Source: Elephas maximus indicus
Lineage: Eukaryota; Chordata; Mammalia; Proboscidea; Elephantidae
Length of the DNA stretch: 64,000 nt
Assembly: GCF_024166365.1 (NCBI RefSeq)
Contig: NC_064819.1
Coordinates: forward strand, 151,100,293 to 151,164,292
Direction: 5' to 3'
In this document: in pieces, positions 13,860 through 24,973 of the stretch
Layout: each line of letters starts with the position of its first letter
Numbering within the stretch: position 1 is the stretch's first letter
Notes under the pieces: model-generated
What the model saw: the letters and a program-made list of their open reading frames with translations, nothing else
Database searches by the model: none
What the model was told of the DNA's origin: nothing
Position numbers and translations under genes: made by a program

Positions 13860-14763
13860 AACTCTATATTCAGAACTATCCAAGAGTCGAAGGAAAAAGC
13901 AGACAAAAATGAGGAAAACATAGACAAAATCATAGAAAAGACAGGCAAAACAATAGAAGAATTCAGGAAAATAATACAGGAACAAAATGTCAAAATAAAT
14001 TCACAACTAAAGATCATACAAAAAGAGCAATTAGAAATCCAAAAGATAAACAATAAGATTTCAGAAATGGAGAGTGTCATAAGTGTGAGGAGCAGATCTG
14101 AAACAATGAAAGACAGCATCAGTGAACTTGAAGACAAATAACTGCATACCACTTTGTTAGGTGAAAAATCAGAAAAATGAACAAACAAAAATGAAGAAAC
14201 CCTGAGAATGACATGGAATACAATCAAAAGCAAAAATCTGTGAGTGATCAGAGTTCCAGAACAGAGGGAGAAAACGAAAACACAGACAAGATCACAGAAG
14301 AACTGCTGACAGAAAGCTTCCCTAATATCATGGAAGATGAAAAGCTAACCATCCAAGAAGCTCAACAAACCCCACACAGGATAGACTCCAAAAGAAAATC
14401 ACAAAGGCATATCATAATGGCACTCACTTAAAACAAAGACAAAGAACCCTGAGAGGAGCTCTAGAAAAACAAAAAGTCACATATAGAGGGAAAACTGTAA
14501 GACTGAGTTCTGATTACTTGACTGAAACCATGCAGGCAAGAAGGCAATGGGATGACATATACAAAACCTTGGAAGGAAAAAACTGCCAACCAAAAGTAAT
14601 ATATCCCACAGAACTCTCATTCAAATATGATGGTGAAATTAGGACATTTCTAGATAAACAGAAATTAAGGGAATATATAAAAACCAAACCAAACTTACAA
14701 GAATTATTAAAGGACGTTCTTCAGTCTGAGAACAAACAACATCAGGTGACAGCCTCAATCTAG
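13860..14763 (+). pseudogene. L1 ORF1 remnant (RNA-binding chaperone protein)
   Basis: The plus strand retains fragments of L1 ORF1p. The part up to about 14200 is rich in Lys/Glu/Gln and looks like the coiled coil. The segment from 14340 has the SQRHII block, and 14518-14763 encodes the C-terminal block beginning QARRQWDDIYKTLEGKN and containing LSFKYDGEIRTFLDKQKLRE. Stops near 14150 and 14430 and frame changes break it. The long minus-strand ORF at 13442-14233 is just its complement. Confidence 0.75.
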
Positions 14764-15175
14764 GACACAAGACTGCACCAGCCAGATACTAACCTAGGAA
14801 ATGAATTCTCAAGGATCAATCAAAACTAAAAGATTTACAACAGGGAACCACAGAAATTAGTCTGTAAATGACAACAACGTCAGAACAATAAAAGAGAGAA
14901 TAAATGGTGTAAGTATAGAACTTTCTAATGGAGAGGAAGGCAAAGTGATACCAAGTAATAAAAGACTGGTTCAAACTTAGGAAGATAAGGGTAAATTTCA
15001 AGGTAACTACAAAGACAGTTAACAAACCTACTCATCAAAATAAAGAAGAAAAACAAGGTCTCAGTAAAAACAAAATCTATAAAAACAAAGGAAATGAAAA
15101 CAAACAAACCCACAAACAAAAGAAATTCAGCACAGGAGAGAGTAAGGGGAACAAAGAAAATATCAGCGCCACAAA

Positions 15176-16470
15176 ATGACAGCAATAAATTCGCACCTAT
15201 CAATAATTACACTGAATGTCAATGGTCTCAATGCACCCATAAAGAGACACAGGGTGAGAGAACAGATAAAAACACAGGATTCATCAAAGTGCTGTCCACA
15301 GGAGATAAAACTTAAGAAAGACACAAATTTATTTAAAAAATCAAAGGATGCAAGAAAATATATCAAGCAAACAGCTACCAAAAAAGAGCAGGAGTGGCCA
15401 TACTAATGTCAGATAAAATAGACTTTAAAACAAAATCCACCATAAAAGACAAAAAAAGGGCATTATATAATGATTAAAGGGATGAGCCATCACGAAGACA
15501 TAACTATAATGAACATTCATGTACCCAATGACCAAAACCAAACCCAGTGTCATCAAGTCTATTCTGACTCAAAGCGACCCTATAGGACAGAGCAGAACTG
15601 CCTCATAGAGTTTCCAAAGAGCGCCTGGCAGATTCAAACTGCCGACCCTTTGGTTAGCAGCCGTAGCACTTAACCACTATGCCACCAAGGTTTCCTACCC
15701 AATGACAGGGCTCCAAAATATATAAAACAAATTCTAACAGCACTAAAATGAAATTGTCAGTTCCACAATAACAATAGGGGACTTCAACACACCACTCTCA
15801 GTAAAGAACATACCATCTAGGAAGAAATTCAACAAAGATACAGATGATCTAAAGGACACAATCAGCCAACTTGAACTCATAGACATATATAGAACACTCC
15901 ACCCAACAGCTGCAAAGTACGTATTTTTTCCAATGCACATGGAACATTCTTCAGGATAGACCACATCTTAGGTCACAAAGCAAACCTCAACAAAATCCAA
16001 AATATTTAGATAATACAAAGTACCGTCTCTGATCACAACACCATGAAAGTAGAAATTAACAACAAGAAAAGCAAGGGAAAAAAATCAATTACATGGAAAC
16101 TGAATAACTCCCTGCTTAAAAACCACTAAGTAATAAAACAAATCAGAGATGGAATAAAAAAATACCTAGACTCAAACAAGAGTGAAAACACATCATACCA
16201 AAACCTTTGGGACACAGCAAAGACAGCGCTCAGAGGTCAATTTACAGCAACAGATGCACACATCAAAAAAGGGACAAAATCAAAACATTAGCTATACAAC
16301 TCTAACAAACAGAGAAGAGCAAAAGAAGCCCACAGCCACCAAGAGAAAGGAAATAATAAAGATCAGAGCAGAAATAAATGAGAGCATAGAAAAATAGAAT
16401 CAACAAAACCAAAAGTTAGTTCTTTAAAAGGATCAACAAAATTGACAAACCAGTGGCCAAATTGAAGAAA
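15176..16470 (+). pseudogene. L1 ORF2 remnant, endonuclease part
   Basis: ORF2 begins around 15185 with NSHLSIITLNVNGLNAPIKR, the conserved N-terminus of the APE-type endonuclease domain. The frame is lost soon after, and further homology appears in pieces (VPND near 15521, then the region ending KKLVL..KDQ near 16415). A SINE splits the coding region at 15533-15695, and the RTE insertion ends the segment at 16479. Confidence 0.75.
15533..15695 (-). mobile_element. Afrotherian SINE inserted in L1, with 11-bp target duplication
   Basis: Minus-strand short-variant SINE bounded by the perfect direct repeat TACCCAATGAC at 15522-15532 and 15696-15706. Removing it rejoins L1 ORF2 codons around VPND, confirming the boundaries. 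The tail complement AAAACCAAACCC is at the left and the tRNA-like head at the right. Confidence 0.93.
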
Positions 16471-16918
16471 GAAAAACAGTTGTTGCTGTTTGTTGTTACA
16501 TGCCATCGAGTCAGTTCCAACTCACAGCAACCAGAACGAAAGAAACACTGCCTGGTCTTGCATCATCCTTACAATCGTTGTTATGCTTAAGTCCACTGCT
16601 GCAGCCACGGTATCAATCTATCTCATTGAAGGTTTTCCTCTTTTTTGCTGACACTCTACCAAGCATGATGTTCTTCTCCAGGGACTGATCCCTCCTGACA
16701 ACATGACCAAAGTATGTGAGACACAGTCTCGCCATCCTTGCTTCTGAGCAACATTCTGGTCATACTTCTTCCAAGACAGATTTGTTCATTTTTTTGGCAG
16801 TCCATGGTGTATTCAATATTCTTCTCCAGTACCACAATTCAAAGGCATCAATTCTTCCGTCTTCCTTATTCATCATCCAGCTTTCACACGCACAGGAGAC
16901 GACTGAAAACACCATTGC

Positions 16919-17987
16919 TTAGGTCAGGAGTAACATAGTGTTCAAGGAGACATCTTGGCTTTTCAATACTTTAAAGAGATCTTTTGCAGCAGATTTGCCC
17001 AGTGCAATCGGTCTTTTGATTTCTTGACTGCTGCTCCGATGGGTGTTGATTGTAGATCCAAGTAAAATGATATCCTTGACAACTTCAATCTTTTCCCCGT
17101 TTATCGTGATGTTGCTTATTGGCCCAGTTGTAAGGATTTTTGTTTTCTTTACGTTGAGGTATAATCCATACTGAAGGCTGTGGTGTTTGATCTTCATTAG
17201 TAAGTGCTTCAAATCCTCTTTACTTTCAGCAAGGGAGGTTGTGTCATCTGCATAACACAACTTGTTAATGAGTCTTCCTCCAATCCTGGTGCCCCATTCT
17301 TCTTCTTATAGTCCAGCTTCTCGGATTATTAGCTCAGTCTACAGACTGAATAGGTATGGTGGAAGGATACAACCCTGACACACCTTTTCTGATTTTAAAC
17401 CATGCAGTATCCCCTTGTTCTGCTCGAACAACTGCCTCTTGATCTATGTACAGGCTCCTCAAGAGCCCAATTAAGTGTTCCGGAATTCCCATTCTTTGCA
17501 ATTTTATCCATAATTTGTTATGATTCATACAGTCAAAAGCCTTTGGATAGCCAATAAAACACAAGTAAACATCTTTTTGGTATTCTCTGCTTTCAGCCAG
17601 GATCCATCTGACATCAGGAATGATATCCCTGGTTCTGTGTCCTCTTCTGAAAACAGCTTGGATTTCTGGCAGTTCCTTGTGGATATACTGCTGCAGCCAC
17701 TTTTGAATGATCTTCAGCAAAATTTTACTTGCATGTGATATTAACGATATTGTTCGATAATGTCCGTATCTGATGGGATCACCTTTCTTGGGAATAGGTA
17801 TAAATACAGATCTCTTCCAATCAGTTGGCCAGGTAGCTGTCTTCCAAATTTCTTGGCATAGACAAGTGAGTACTTCCAGCGCTGCATTTCTTTGCTGAAA
17901 CACCTCAATTGGTATTCTGTCAATTCCTGAAGCCTTGTTTTTCACCAATGCCTTCAGCACAGCTTGGACTTCTTCATTCAGTATCAC
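16919..17987 (-). pseudogene. RTE reverse transcriptase, broken ORF
   Basis: The minus strand from 17987 encodes an RTE-type reverse transcriptase: NKASGIDRIPIE, then the block with DWKRSVFIPIPKKGD, then a KAFDCMNHNKLW segment. After a break near 17335, the catalytic box reads YADDT at about 17250 in another segment. The adjoining C-terminal part reads LQYGLYLNVKKTKIL. The frame is lost between the two segments, so no intact protein can be made. Confidence 0.85.
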
Positions 17988-18478
17988 TGGTTCCTGCTCA
18001 TATGGTACCTCCTAAAATGGCTGAACGTTGACCAGATATCATCTGACTGATGATATAGAGGTTTTCCATCATCTCTTTCCACAGATGTAGTCAATTTGAT
18101 TTCTGTGTATTCCATCTGGCGAGGTCCATGTGTATAGTCACCATTTACATTGGCGAAAAAAAGTATTTGCAATGAAGAAGTCGATGGTCTTGCAAAATTC
18201 TATCAGGCAATCTCCGGCATCGTTTCTATCACCACGGCCATATTTTCCAACTACTGATCCTTCTTCTTTGTTTCCAACTTTTGCATTCCAACCTCCAGTA
18301 ATTATCAGTGCATCCTGACTGCGTGTTCAATCAATTTCAGACTGCAGATGTTGGTAAAAATCTTCAATTTCTTCATCTTTGGCCTTAGTGGCTGGTGTGT
18401 GAATTTGCATAATAGTTGTATTAACTGATCTTCCTTGTAGGTGTATGGATATTATCCTATCATTGACAGCATTGTACT

Positions 18479-18745
18479 TCAGGGTAGATCTTGAAACATT
18501 CTTTTGACAATGAATGCAATGCCATTCCTCTTCAAGTAGTCATTCCCAGCATAGTAGACCATATGATTGTCCAATTCAAAATGGCCAATACTTGTCCATT
18601 TCCGCTCACTAATGCCTAGGATATCAATGTTTATGCATTCCATTTCATTTTTGACAACTTCCCATTTTCCTAGATTCATACTTTGTACATTCCATGTTTC
18701 GATTATTAATGGATGTCTGCAGCTGTTTCTTCTCATTTTGGTCAT
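18479..18745 (-). pseudogene. RTE endonuclease N-terminal remnant
   Basis: This segment encodes IETWNVQSMNLGKWEVVKNE followed by a block with DILGISERKWTSIG. These match the start of the APE-type endonuclease of RTE LINEs (the N residue of TWN and the E of SE-W are the usual catalytic positions). Stops and indels separate it from the reverse transcriptase segment downstream at 17987. Confidence 0.75.
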
Positions 18746-19086
18746 GCCACATCAGCAAATGAAGGTCCCAAAAGCCTGACTCCGTCCACGCCATTAAGGT
18801 CGACTCTACTTGAGGGGGCAGCTCTTCCCTAGTTTTCTGAGTGCCTTCCAACCTGAGGGGCTCATCTTTTGGCACTATATCAAACAATATTCCGCTGCTA
18901 TTCATACTGGCTAAATCTTTTCAGAAGGAGACTGCTGCATCCTTCCTAGTCTATCTTAGTACGGAAGCTCAGCTGAAACCGTCCGCCATGGGTGACCCTC
19001 CGGGTATTTGAATACTGGTGGGATAGCTTCCAGTATCACAGCAACATGAAAGCCCCCACAATACGACAAGCTGACAGACATGTGGG

Positions 19087-19912
19087 GAAAAAACAGGAGA
19101 GGATGCAAATAATCCAAATATGAAATGAAATGGAGCCATAACAACAGATCCAACAGAAATAAAAGGGATCATAACAGTACCATAAAAAACTGTACGTCAA
19201 CAAATTTGAAAACCTAGGAGAAATGGACAAATTTGTAGAAACAAACTACCTACCTAAATTAACACAAAATGATGTTGAAAATCTGAACAGACTCACAACA
19301 AGAGACTGAAAAGGTAATTAAAAAAACAAAACTCCCAACAACAACAATAAAAAAACCATGACCCAGATTGCTTTACTGCTACCAAACATTCAGAGAAGAG
19401 CTTACGCCAGTACTACTCAAACTATTTCAGAACATAGAAAATGAAGGGATACTTACAAATTCATTCCCAGAAGTCAGTATAACCCTTATACCAAAACCAG
19501 GCAAAGACACCACACACAAAAAAAGAAAATTACAGACCAATATCTCTCATGAATATAAATGGCAAAAATTCTCAACAAAATTCTAGCCAGTAAAATTTGG
19601 CGTTTAAAAAAAAAAAAACCACCACCACCACAACCAAGTGGGATTCATACCAGGTATGCAAGGATAGTTCAACATTAGAAAATCAATCAACGTAATCTAC
19701 CACATAAATAAAAGAATCACATGATCATCTCAATTGACACAGAAAAGACATTCAATAAAGTCCAACACTCACTCCTGATAAAAGCTCTAAATAAAATAGG
19801 TATAGAAGGGAAATTTCTCAACATAATGAAGGGCATCCATACAAAACCAACAGCGAAAACACCATTCTTAACGGAGAGAAACTGAACATTCCTCTTGAGA
19901 ACAGGAACAATT
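19087..19912 (+). mobile_element. Old L1 LINE, ORF2 continuation
   Basis: L1 ORF2 resumes right after the RTE. The segment 19368-19586 encodes [18 protein letters not shown] and a [13 protein letters not shown] block, the N-terminal part of the reverse transcriptase domain, then GFIPGMQG and HMIISIDTEKTFNKVQHS-type pieces in shifted frames up to about 19880. The element stops near 19912, before the usual end of ORF2, so the 3' part is missing. A CCA-rich simple repeat lies at 19618-19635. Confidence 0.75.
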
Positions 19913-20600
19913 AACAAATATTCCAAAATGGCTGATACCTTCTGTTTGTCTACTTCCATCATCTTTTTCTGTGAATGATTTTTATCATTTAATCTAACTC
20001 TTCATTGATCAATATTTTTCTATGGTTCTTATGAGGATTTCTAGGGATGCTATCACTACCTACCTGGCCTGGTCAATTCTTTGATCAATAGTTGAAAAGT
20101 ACTTAAAATCATTCACACATTGTTTTTGTGGGTTCAGTCACCTAGCTTGAAAGGTATCTACTGCCTATGGGCATAAAACAGTCAATGAAATAATGAGCAA
20201 AACTGGAACTGTTTAAATTAGTATCTTTTTTTCTGCCTTTCTGTAATTTTTGTAGAGCATGCAAGGTTGAATTTGGCAAATGAAAAAATGCATGTGGAAT
20301 AAAATGATGTTATTCGTTATGTATTTCTGAGGTACACCTAAGAAACAGGGTTTTGTTTACATTTTTTTCTATTTGGTTAGGCTCATGTCTCCCCACCCCT
20401 TCTTAATTGAGTTAGCTAACGCTCAACTTACAGTTTCTCTTGAAAGTCAGCAAGCTACTAATAGGTGGAGGTTTTCTACCAAAACAAGTTTTTCACTTTT
20501 TAAAAATAAATGGATCACATCAATTTCTAGCTTTGAAAAATTTATTATCTAGCCCCAGAAATTTGTAGTTCCTACTGCTTTTAATTTCATTCTGACCGGA

Positions 20601-20775
20601 TTTAAAAAAAAAAATTAAAAATCAAACCAGTTGACTTCGAGTCGATTGACTCATATTGACCCTATACAACACAACAGAACTGCCTCATAGGGTTTCCAAG
20701 GAGCGCCTGGTGGATTCAAACTGCCAACTTTTTGGTTAGCAGATGTAGCTTAAGCACTACGCCACCAGGGTTTCC
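20601..20775 (-). mobile_element. Afrotherian SINE with target-site duplication
   Basis: Minus-strand short-variant SINE flanked by TCTGACCGGA (20591-20600) and TCTGACTGGA (20776-20785), a 10-bp duplication with one difference. The A-rich tail complement is at the left and CCACCAGGGTTTCC, the complement of the head, at the right. Confidence 0.9.
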
Positions 20776-22199
20776 TCTGACTGGATATACAATCTTTTAC
20801 GAACAATCTACTAACTCTGAGAATGATCTGTGTGAAGACATTTTAAACCACTATTAGTGAACCAAGCTTAAGCTAACATTTAATCACCACTGGTGCTACC
20901 AGTGCTAATAATTCAGTTTGCAGTGCATGAAGAGATATATTCTATGGGAGGCGAAGCATGTAGAAGCAATGCCAAATTAATAATTATCTGCCTGAGGAGT
21001 ACTGGACATAGAACACCGGTTACATCCTAGTGCTGAGAACTTTTAAATGTTCAAAAAAGAAAAAAAGTTTTCAGAATAGTTCTAGGAAGGGTTGAATTTT
21101 TTTCTTGATATGATCTGAAAATTCAGAAGGATTTAGGCAGATTTTTAATAAACAAGCTAGTGGGCATGCTTAAACCAGAGAAAATTCTATAGTTTGTGAA
21201 GTTTAATAAAGCACGAAAATTCACAGCCATTGTAATTTTAAAATATTAAGTATGTGCCTCACTTCAAAATAGAGACCACATGTCTCTCAGCTAAGCTGGC
21301 TATAAAGGCTAAACTCTGTCTACCGGAGTCCATTTCCCGATCTCAGGGGTAGGGAAAAAAAAAAAAAAAGGAATATTTCTGCTGATCAAGTGGCCAGAAG
21401 TTTGGAGCACACTTTGGGGAACTGCATTTCTACTTCCATAAAAACTGAGACAGCAATTAGAAGAAAGAGTCACTTATTTAAAAATGGAAAATTAGATTCC
21501 CTGGTTCCCTAAGCTGACATAAAATATTATCAAAAGCTCAGCAGGTTGTAGGCACTTTTTAACAAGGTCAAAACATCTGTTCTTCTTGTCCTTGTGGCTG
21601 ATTTTGGGTTAACTAATTTACCTTGATGTAAAGAGTGAAAATAGGAGAAAAGTTCAAAGATCCAGAGACAAGCATAGAATACTAATAACTCTTCTTCAGG
21701 GGAATTATAGGGTTGATGGGCCAACGTCTGTAAGCTGTATAACCTTGGCAAGAAGCAAAATAATTAAAAATTTTGGCCTTATAGTTATTTTCAAGTCTGC
21801 AGCATTTACTAAGCCTGATCTACACGATACATGTGGTTTTTGTTTTGTTTCTTAAAGTAACAGACTAAAGCCCGCATTGTGATAAATTATAGAATTCAGT
21901 TAAGATGAAACTCTCAACAAAAGGCCAGGTACCACTGCAGGATTATCTGTCCTTCAAGGCTTCGCTGAAGTGAGACCCAACTCCTCTCTGCGATTTCCCC
22001 AATCCTTCTATGCCATCCTGATTTCTCCATCTCTGAACTTTCTTACGCCTATTGTATAAGCCATTAGTTTCCAGTATTTTTTGTTTTATTAAAATAAGGA
22101 GCTGCTTATGGCTTCTTCTATATACATTTTATGCTTCCAACAATTACAGGCTACCAGAGAGCAGAAACCATTTCTAACATTTTTCTTGTTTTCAATACA

Positions 22200-22330
22200 G
22201 AGTCCATTCATTTATTCAACAAATAAGTTATCTAGCACCTACTACATACCAGGCACTGTGCTAGGAGGCTAAGATAAACACATTATAAGCCCTCATGGAA
22301 ATTAGAGCATAAAAGGCAATAGGCATTAAT
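22200..22330 (+). repeat. L2-like LINE remnant
   Basis: The block AGCACCTACTACATACCAGG followed by CACTGTGCTAGGAGGC is a well-known ancient mammalian repeat signature. It lies in RARS2 intron 4. Confidence 0.6.
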
Positions 22331-22494
22331 CAAATACAAATTTAATTAAAACTATTGAGTTCTCTTAGGCACAAAAATGGTATTGAGTATGTGAGAGAAT
22401 TTCCTAATTTTTAGAAAATACAGGCTGTATGTTTAGGAGTGAAGTTATGATGGCTGCAACTCACCTTCAAATGACTCAAAAACATACATGTACA

Positions 22495-22625
22495 AAGAAA
22501 GACATTATGGCAAAAGGTTAACGATTGTTGAATCCAGGTGATGAGTATCTGAGTGTCCACTGTACTGTTTTTTCAGCTTTTCTGTATGTTTTAAAATTTA
22601 CATGATAAAAAGTTATGGAAAAGAT
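22495..22625 (+). repeat. L1 3' UTR remnant (old mammalian subfamily)
   Basis: The order CCAGGTGATGAGTATCTG, then TACTGTTTTTTCAGCTTTTC, then an AAAATTTACATGATAAAAAG end resembles the terminal region of old L1 elements. Confidence 0.5.
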
Positions 22626-22666
22626 AAATATGAAACAGGGCTAATAATCCCTATTCCATCTATTCT

Positions 22667-22881
22667 GCCAAACCAAAACCAAACCTGCTGCTGCTGAGTC
22701 AGTTCCAACTCACAGCGACCCTACAGGACAGAGCAGAGCTGCCCCTATAGGGTTTCCAAGGCTGTAATATTTTGAGAAGCAGACTGCCGCACCTTTCTCC
22801 CACAAAGTGGCTGGTAGGTTACAACTGCTCACTTTTTGGTTAGTAGCTGAGGATTTAACCACTGTGCCACCAGGGCTCCTT
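22667..22881 (-). mobile_element. Afrotherian SINE with target-site duplication
   Basis: Minus-strand long-variant SINE between ATCTATTCT (22658-22666) and the same word within 22882-22890. It starts with the tail complement AACCAAAACCAAACC and ends with the complement of the GGAGCCCTGGTGGCACAGTG head. Confidence 0.9.
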
Positions 22882-23457
22882 ATCTATTCTACAGGCAGCA
22901 TGGTATTAAAATATTCAGTGATCGATACAAAATATAAATTAATACAGAAAAAATTAATATATTTTCCTTTATTCTTGAAATAACCTAAAAAAAAAAATTC
23001 ATACACACACATAAATAATGAACAAAGGGTATATATTATAATACAAATCATTCATCAAATCATTGTAGTAATTTCCAAATCATTTTTTTAAGCTTAGAAT
23101 TTGTTAATGTGATTTTTGTTTGGCATAGCTGTCACTAGCTAAATAGCGTCCCTGCTCGGGCCATGATTTGACTTAGGAAATTGTCAAAAAAAAAAGCAAA
23201 ACAGTAACTGTGATAAGTTCTTCAAAGGAGAGACACACAGTACTCTGTGAGAGAACATATAAATGTGGGGGTCAGAAAGGAAATATCAAAAGCTGAAGGA
23301 CAAGGACTTACCTTGGGGAGGTACTCCAGGCCGAGGCATTGGCGTGTGTAAAGGTTTTGAGGTAAGAGGAGACACAGTGAGTTCAAGAGCTACAGGAAGA
23401 CCACCACGGCTAAAGAGACAGTGAAAGCATGATGGCTGGAATAAAACTCATTCTTAC

Positions 23458-23541
23458 CTTTGTTAATAGCTCTCTGTTTATTTTGAAATTTACAGTCCCT
23501 TGACCAGTGCTGATTTCACTCACCACTGTATCACATTTGAG
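23458..23541 (-). CDS. RARS2: RARS2 exon 4 (residues 72-99)
   Basis: The 84-bp exon is in phase 0 at both ends. It encodes [20 protein letters not shown] then INRELLTK, in the N-terminal additional domain that arginyl-tRNA synthetases use to contact the tRNA D-loop. The acceptor is TTTTCAG and the donor AAAG|GTAAGAA. Confidence 0.94.
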
Positions 23542-24870
23542 CTGAAAAGACAACAAATCAAGTAAAACATGTATGTTATAAAATATGCCTAATGAGATAC
23601 GTAGTTCTAATATGATAAAAACAGCTTACGAAGGCAGCAGGTGAATCTTCTCTTGTAGTCAATATATCTGCAACTGGACTTTAGCTAGCCTCTTCAGTCC
23701 CGTTCCTCTAAACACAATTTCCTCTTTTCCTGACTAGAATACTGTTCTGCATTCAAAGAGTCTCTCTTCCTCCTTCCCTCTCCTCAGATTCTTCATCTAA
23801 CATAGAAGAAAGAGCATATCACTCTATCCCCTGCCCTGCCTATGCTGACATGCAGTGAACAATTTGTATCTTACCTATCTTTCAGAGTCATAGGACAAGA
23901 CACTATGTGAAGCCTACACTAAAGCATTTACACCAACATGTAAATAATTTAAATACTGTCTTCTATGCATATACCTTCAGTTTTTAATCTACTAGATGCT
24001 CAAAGTACCTGATAAACCTAGGGAACTTGAAGAGATCCCTGTTGCCACTGAAGAGCCACTACTCTTTATTTTTGAGAATTCACAAGAGATCTGGTAAAGG
24101 GTCTAAACATTTTAATTAGAAATAACTCTACTCCTGGTATACTTCCTGATAAAAGTATGTGGTGATTTTTGCGATCACATAAATATTTATTCAGCTACCA
24201 AAGCTCCTTTATTATACTCTCTCATTAATTAAATGTCATTTCCTAAGATACTGACTTTTGCTGCTCCAGTTCTTCAGCGTACCCAGATGTCGTAAACCTA
24301 TCAAAATAACCTTACCCAACATCTGCCTTTTCTGATGATGTAACATGAACGATTTAGATTTGGCCATTGTATACAATCCTTTCAATTCTTCTTTTAGCTG
24401 CCAAACCCATCAGAGAAATTAGAAAGAGGTTTATTAAATCATCTAACCACCTCTTCTCTGCAATCATGATTCTATTTACATCTAATCATTTCTTTTTATA
24501 TTTTAAAGTTCATCTCAGAAACTCATTTAAAAAATTGCAACCCACTGTTCTAATTTACCAAGCTTGTTCTCTAAATCCAAGTCCATCCAGCTTCAATCTG
24601 TAAACTTAATTAACACTTCAGTCCTCCTTTAAGTAGTTAATCAACAAATTGAACAATGTCAGCTCAAGAGGAATCCTTTATAAATAATTTGAAAAACCAC
24701 CCTAAAACCTTACAGTACAGGGCTAAAACGAATTTAGACATTTTCCAAGGTGTCTTGAACAAAGAAACACTATTAAATTCATTATTATGGTTGAGATAGC
24801 CTGCAGAGTATTTTTCTTTAAAATAATAGGTTTATTATAATGTCAAAAAGACATAATAGTGCTAAGGTAC
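23542..24870. other. RARS2 intron 3
   Basis: About 1.3 kb of AT-rich intron. I see no mobile element or other gene. The small ORF at 24367-24603 (plus) has no recognisable domain and is likely chance. Confidence 0.6.
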
Positions 24871-24973
24871 CTTCTCTGCCAGTCTCTTGGCTTGATCTTG
24901 AATGTCTGGTCTTAAATGGTCTCTCTTGTTTTCCAATAGAGAATCCACAGAAAGCTGAAAATCAGCTTCTTCT
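24871..24973 (-). CDS. RARS2: RARS2 exon 3 (residues 37-71)
   Basis: The 103-bp exon completes the split glutamate codon of exon 2 and encodes [17 protein letters not shown] then [18 protein letters not shown]. The acceptor is GTCTTTAG and the donor GAAG|GTACCTT. The donor is a weaker match to consensus than most others here. It belongs to the N-terminal domain. Confidence 0.93.

Larger units (their letters stand above)
13215..16479 (+). mobile_element. Old L1 LINE, 5' portion (5' UTR, ORF1, start of ORF2)
   Basis: An L1 in the plus orientation runs from a 5' UTR-like block through ORF1 into ORF2. ORF1 and ORF2 are broken by stops and indels. It is interrupted by a SINE at 15533-15695 and by an RTE at 16480-19086, after which L1 ORF2 resumes at 19087. 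It is antisense to RARS2. The left edge is approximate. Confidence 0.8.
16480..19086 (-). mobile_element. RTE-clade LINE, about 2.6 kb, nested in L1
   Basis: Minus-strand copy covering most of the element. The 3' tail, a GTT-rich repeat, is at 16480-16500; the 5' end near 19086 lies after an ACAAGCTGACAGAC block. It sits between GAAAAACAG (16471-16479) and GAAAAAACAG (19087-19096), a likely target-site duplication, and L1 ORF2 continues across it. The encoded endonuclease and reverse transcriptase are interrupted. It is in the same orientation as RARS2. Confidence 0.9.
11257..23457. other. RARS2 intron 4 (12.2 kb, repeat-rich)
   Basis: This is the largest RARS2 intron seen. It carries SINEs (11618-11834, 12779-12977, 15533-15695, 20601-20775, 22667-22881), an L1 split by a nested RTE (13215-19912) and L2/MIR remnants. 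The stretches 19913-20600, 20776-22199 and 22882-23457 show no recognisable element apart from A-runs. An unassigned short ORF at 21530-21751 (minus) has no recognisable domain. Confidence 0.6.

Noticed and set aside
13442..14233. A 263-codon minus-strand ORF, the longest in the window
   Set aside because: It is hydrophobic, Phe/Ser/Leu-rich and exactly antisense to an A-rich L1 ORF1 region. Such frames arise from the complement of Lys/Glu/Gln-rich coding sequence.
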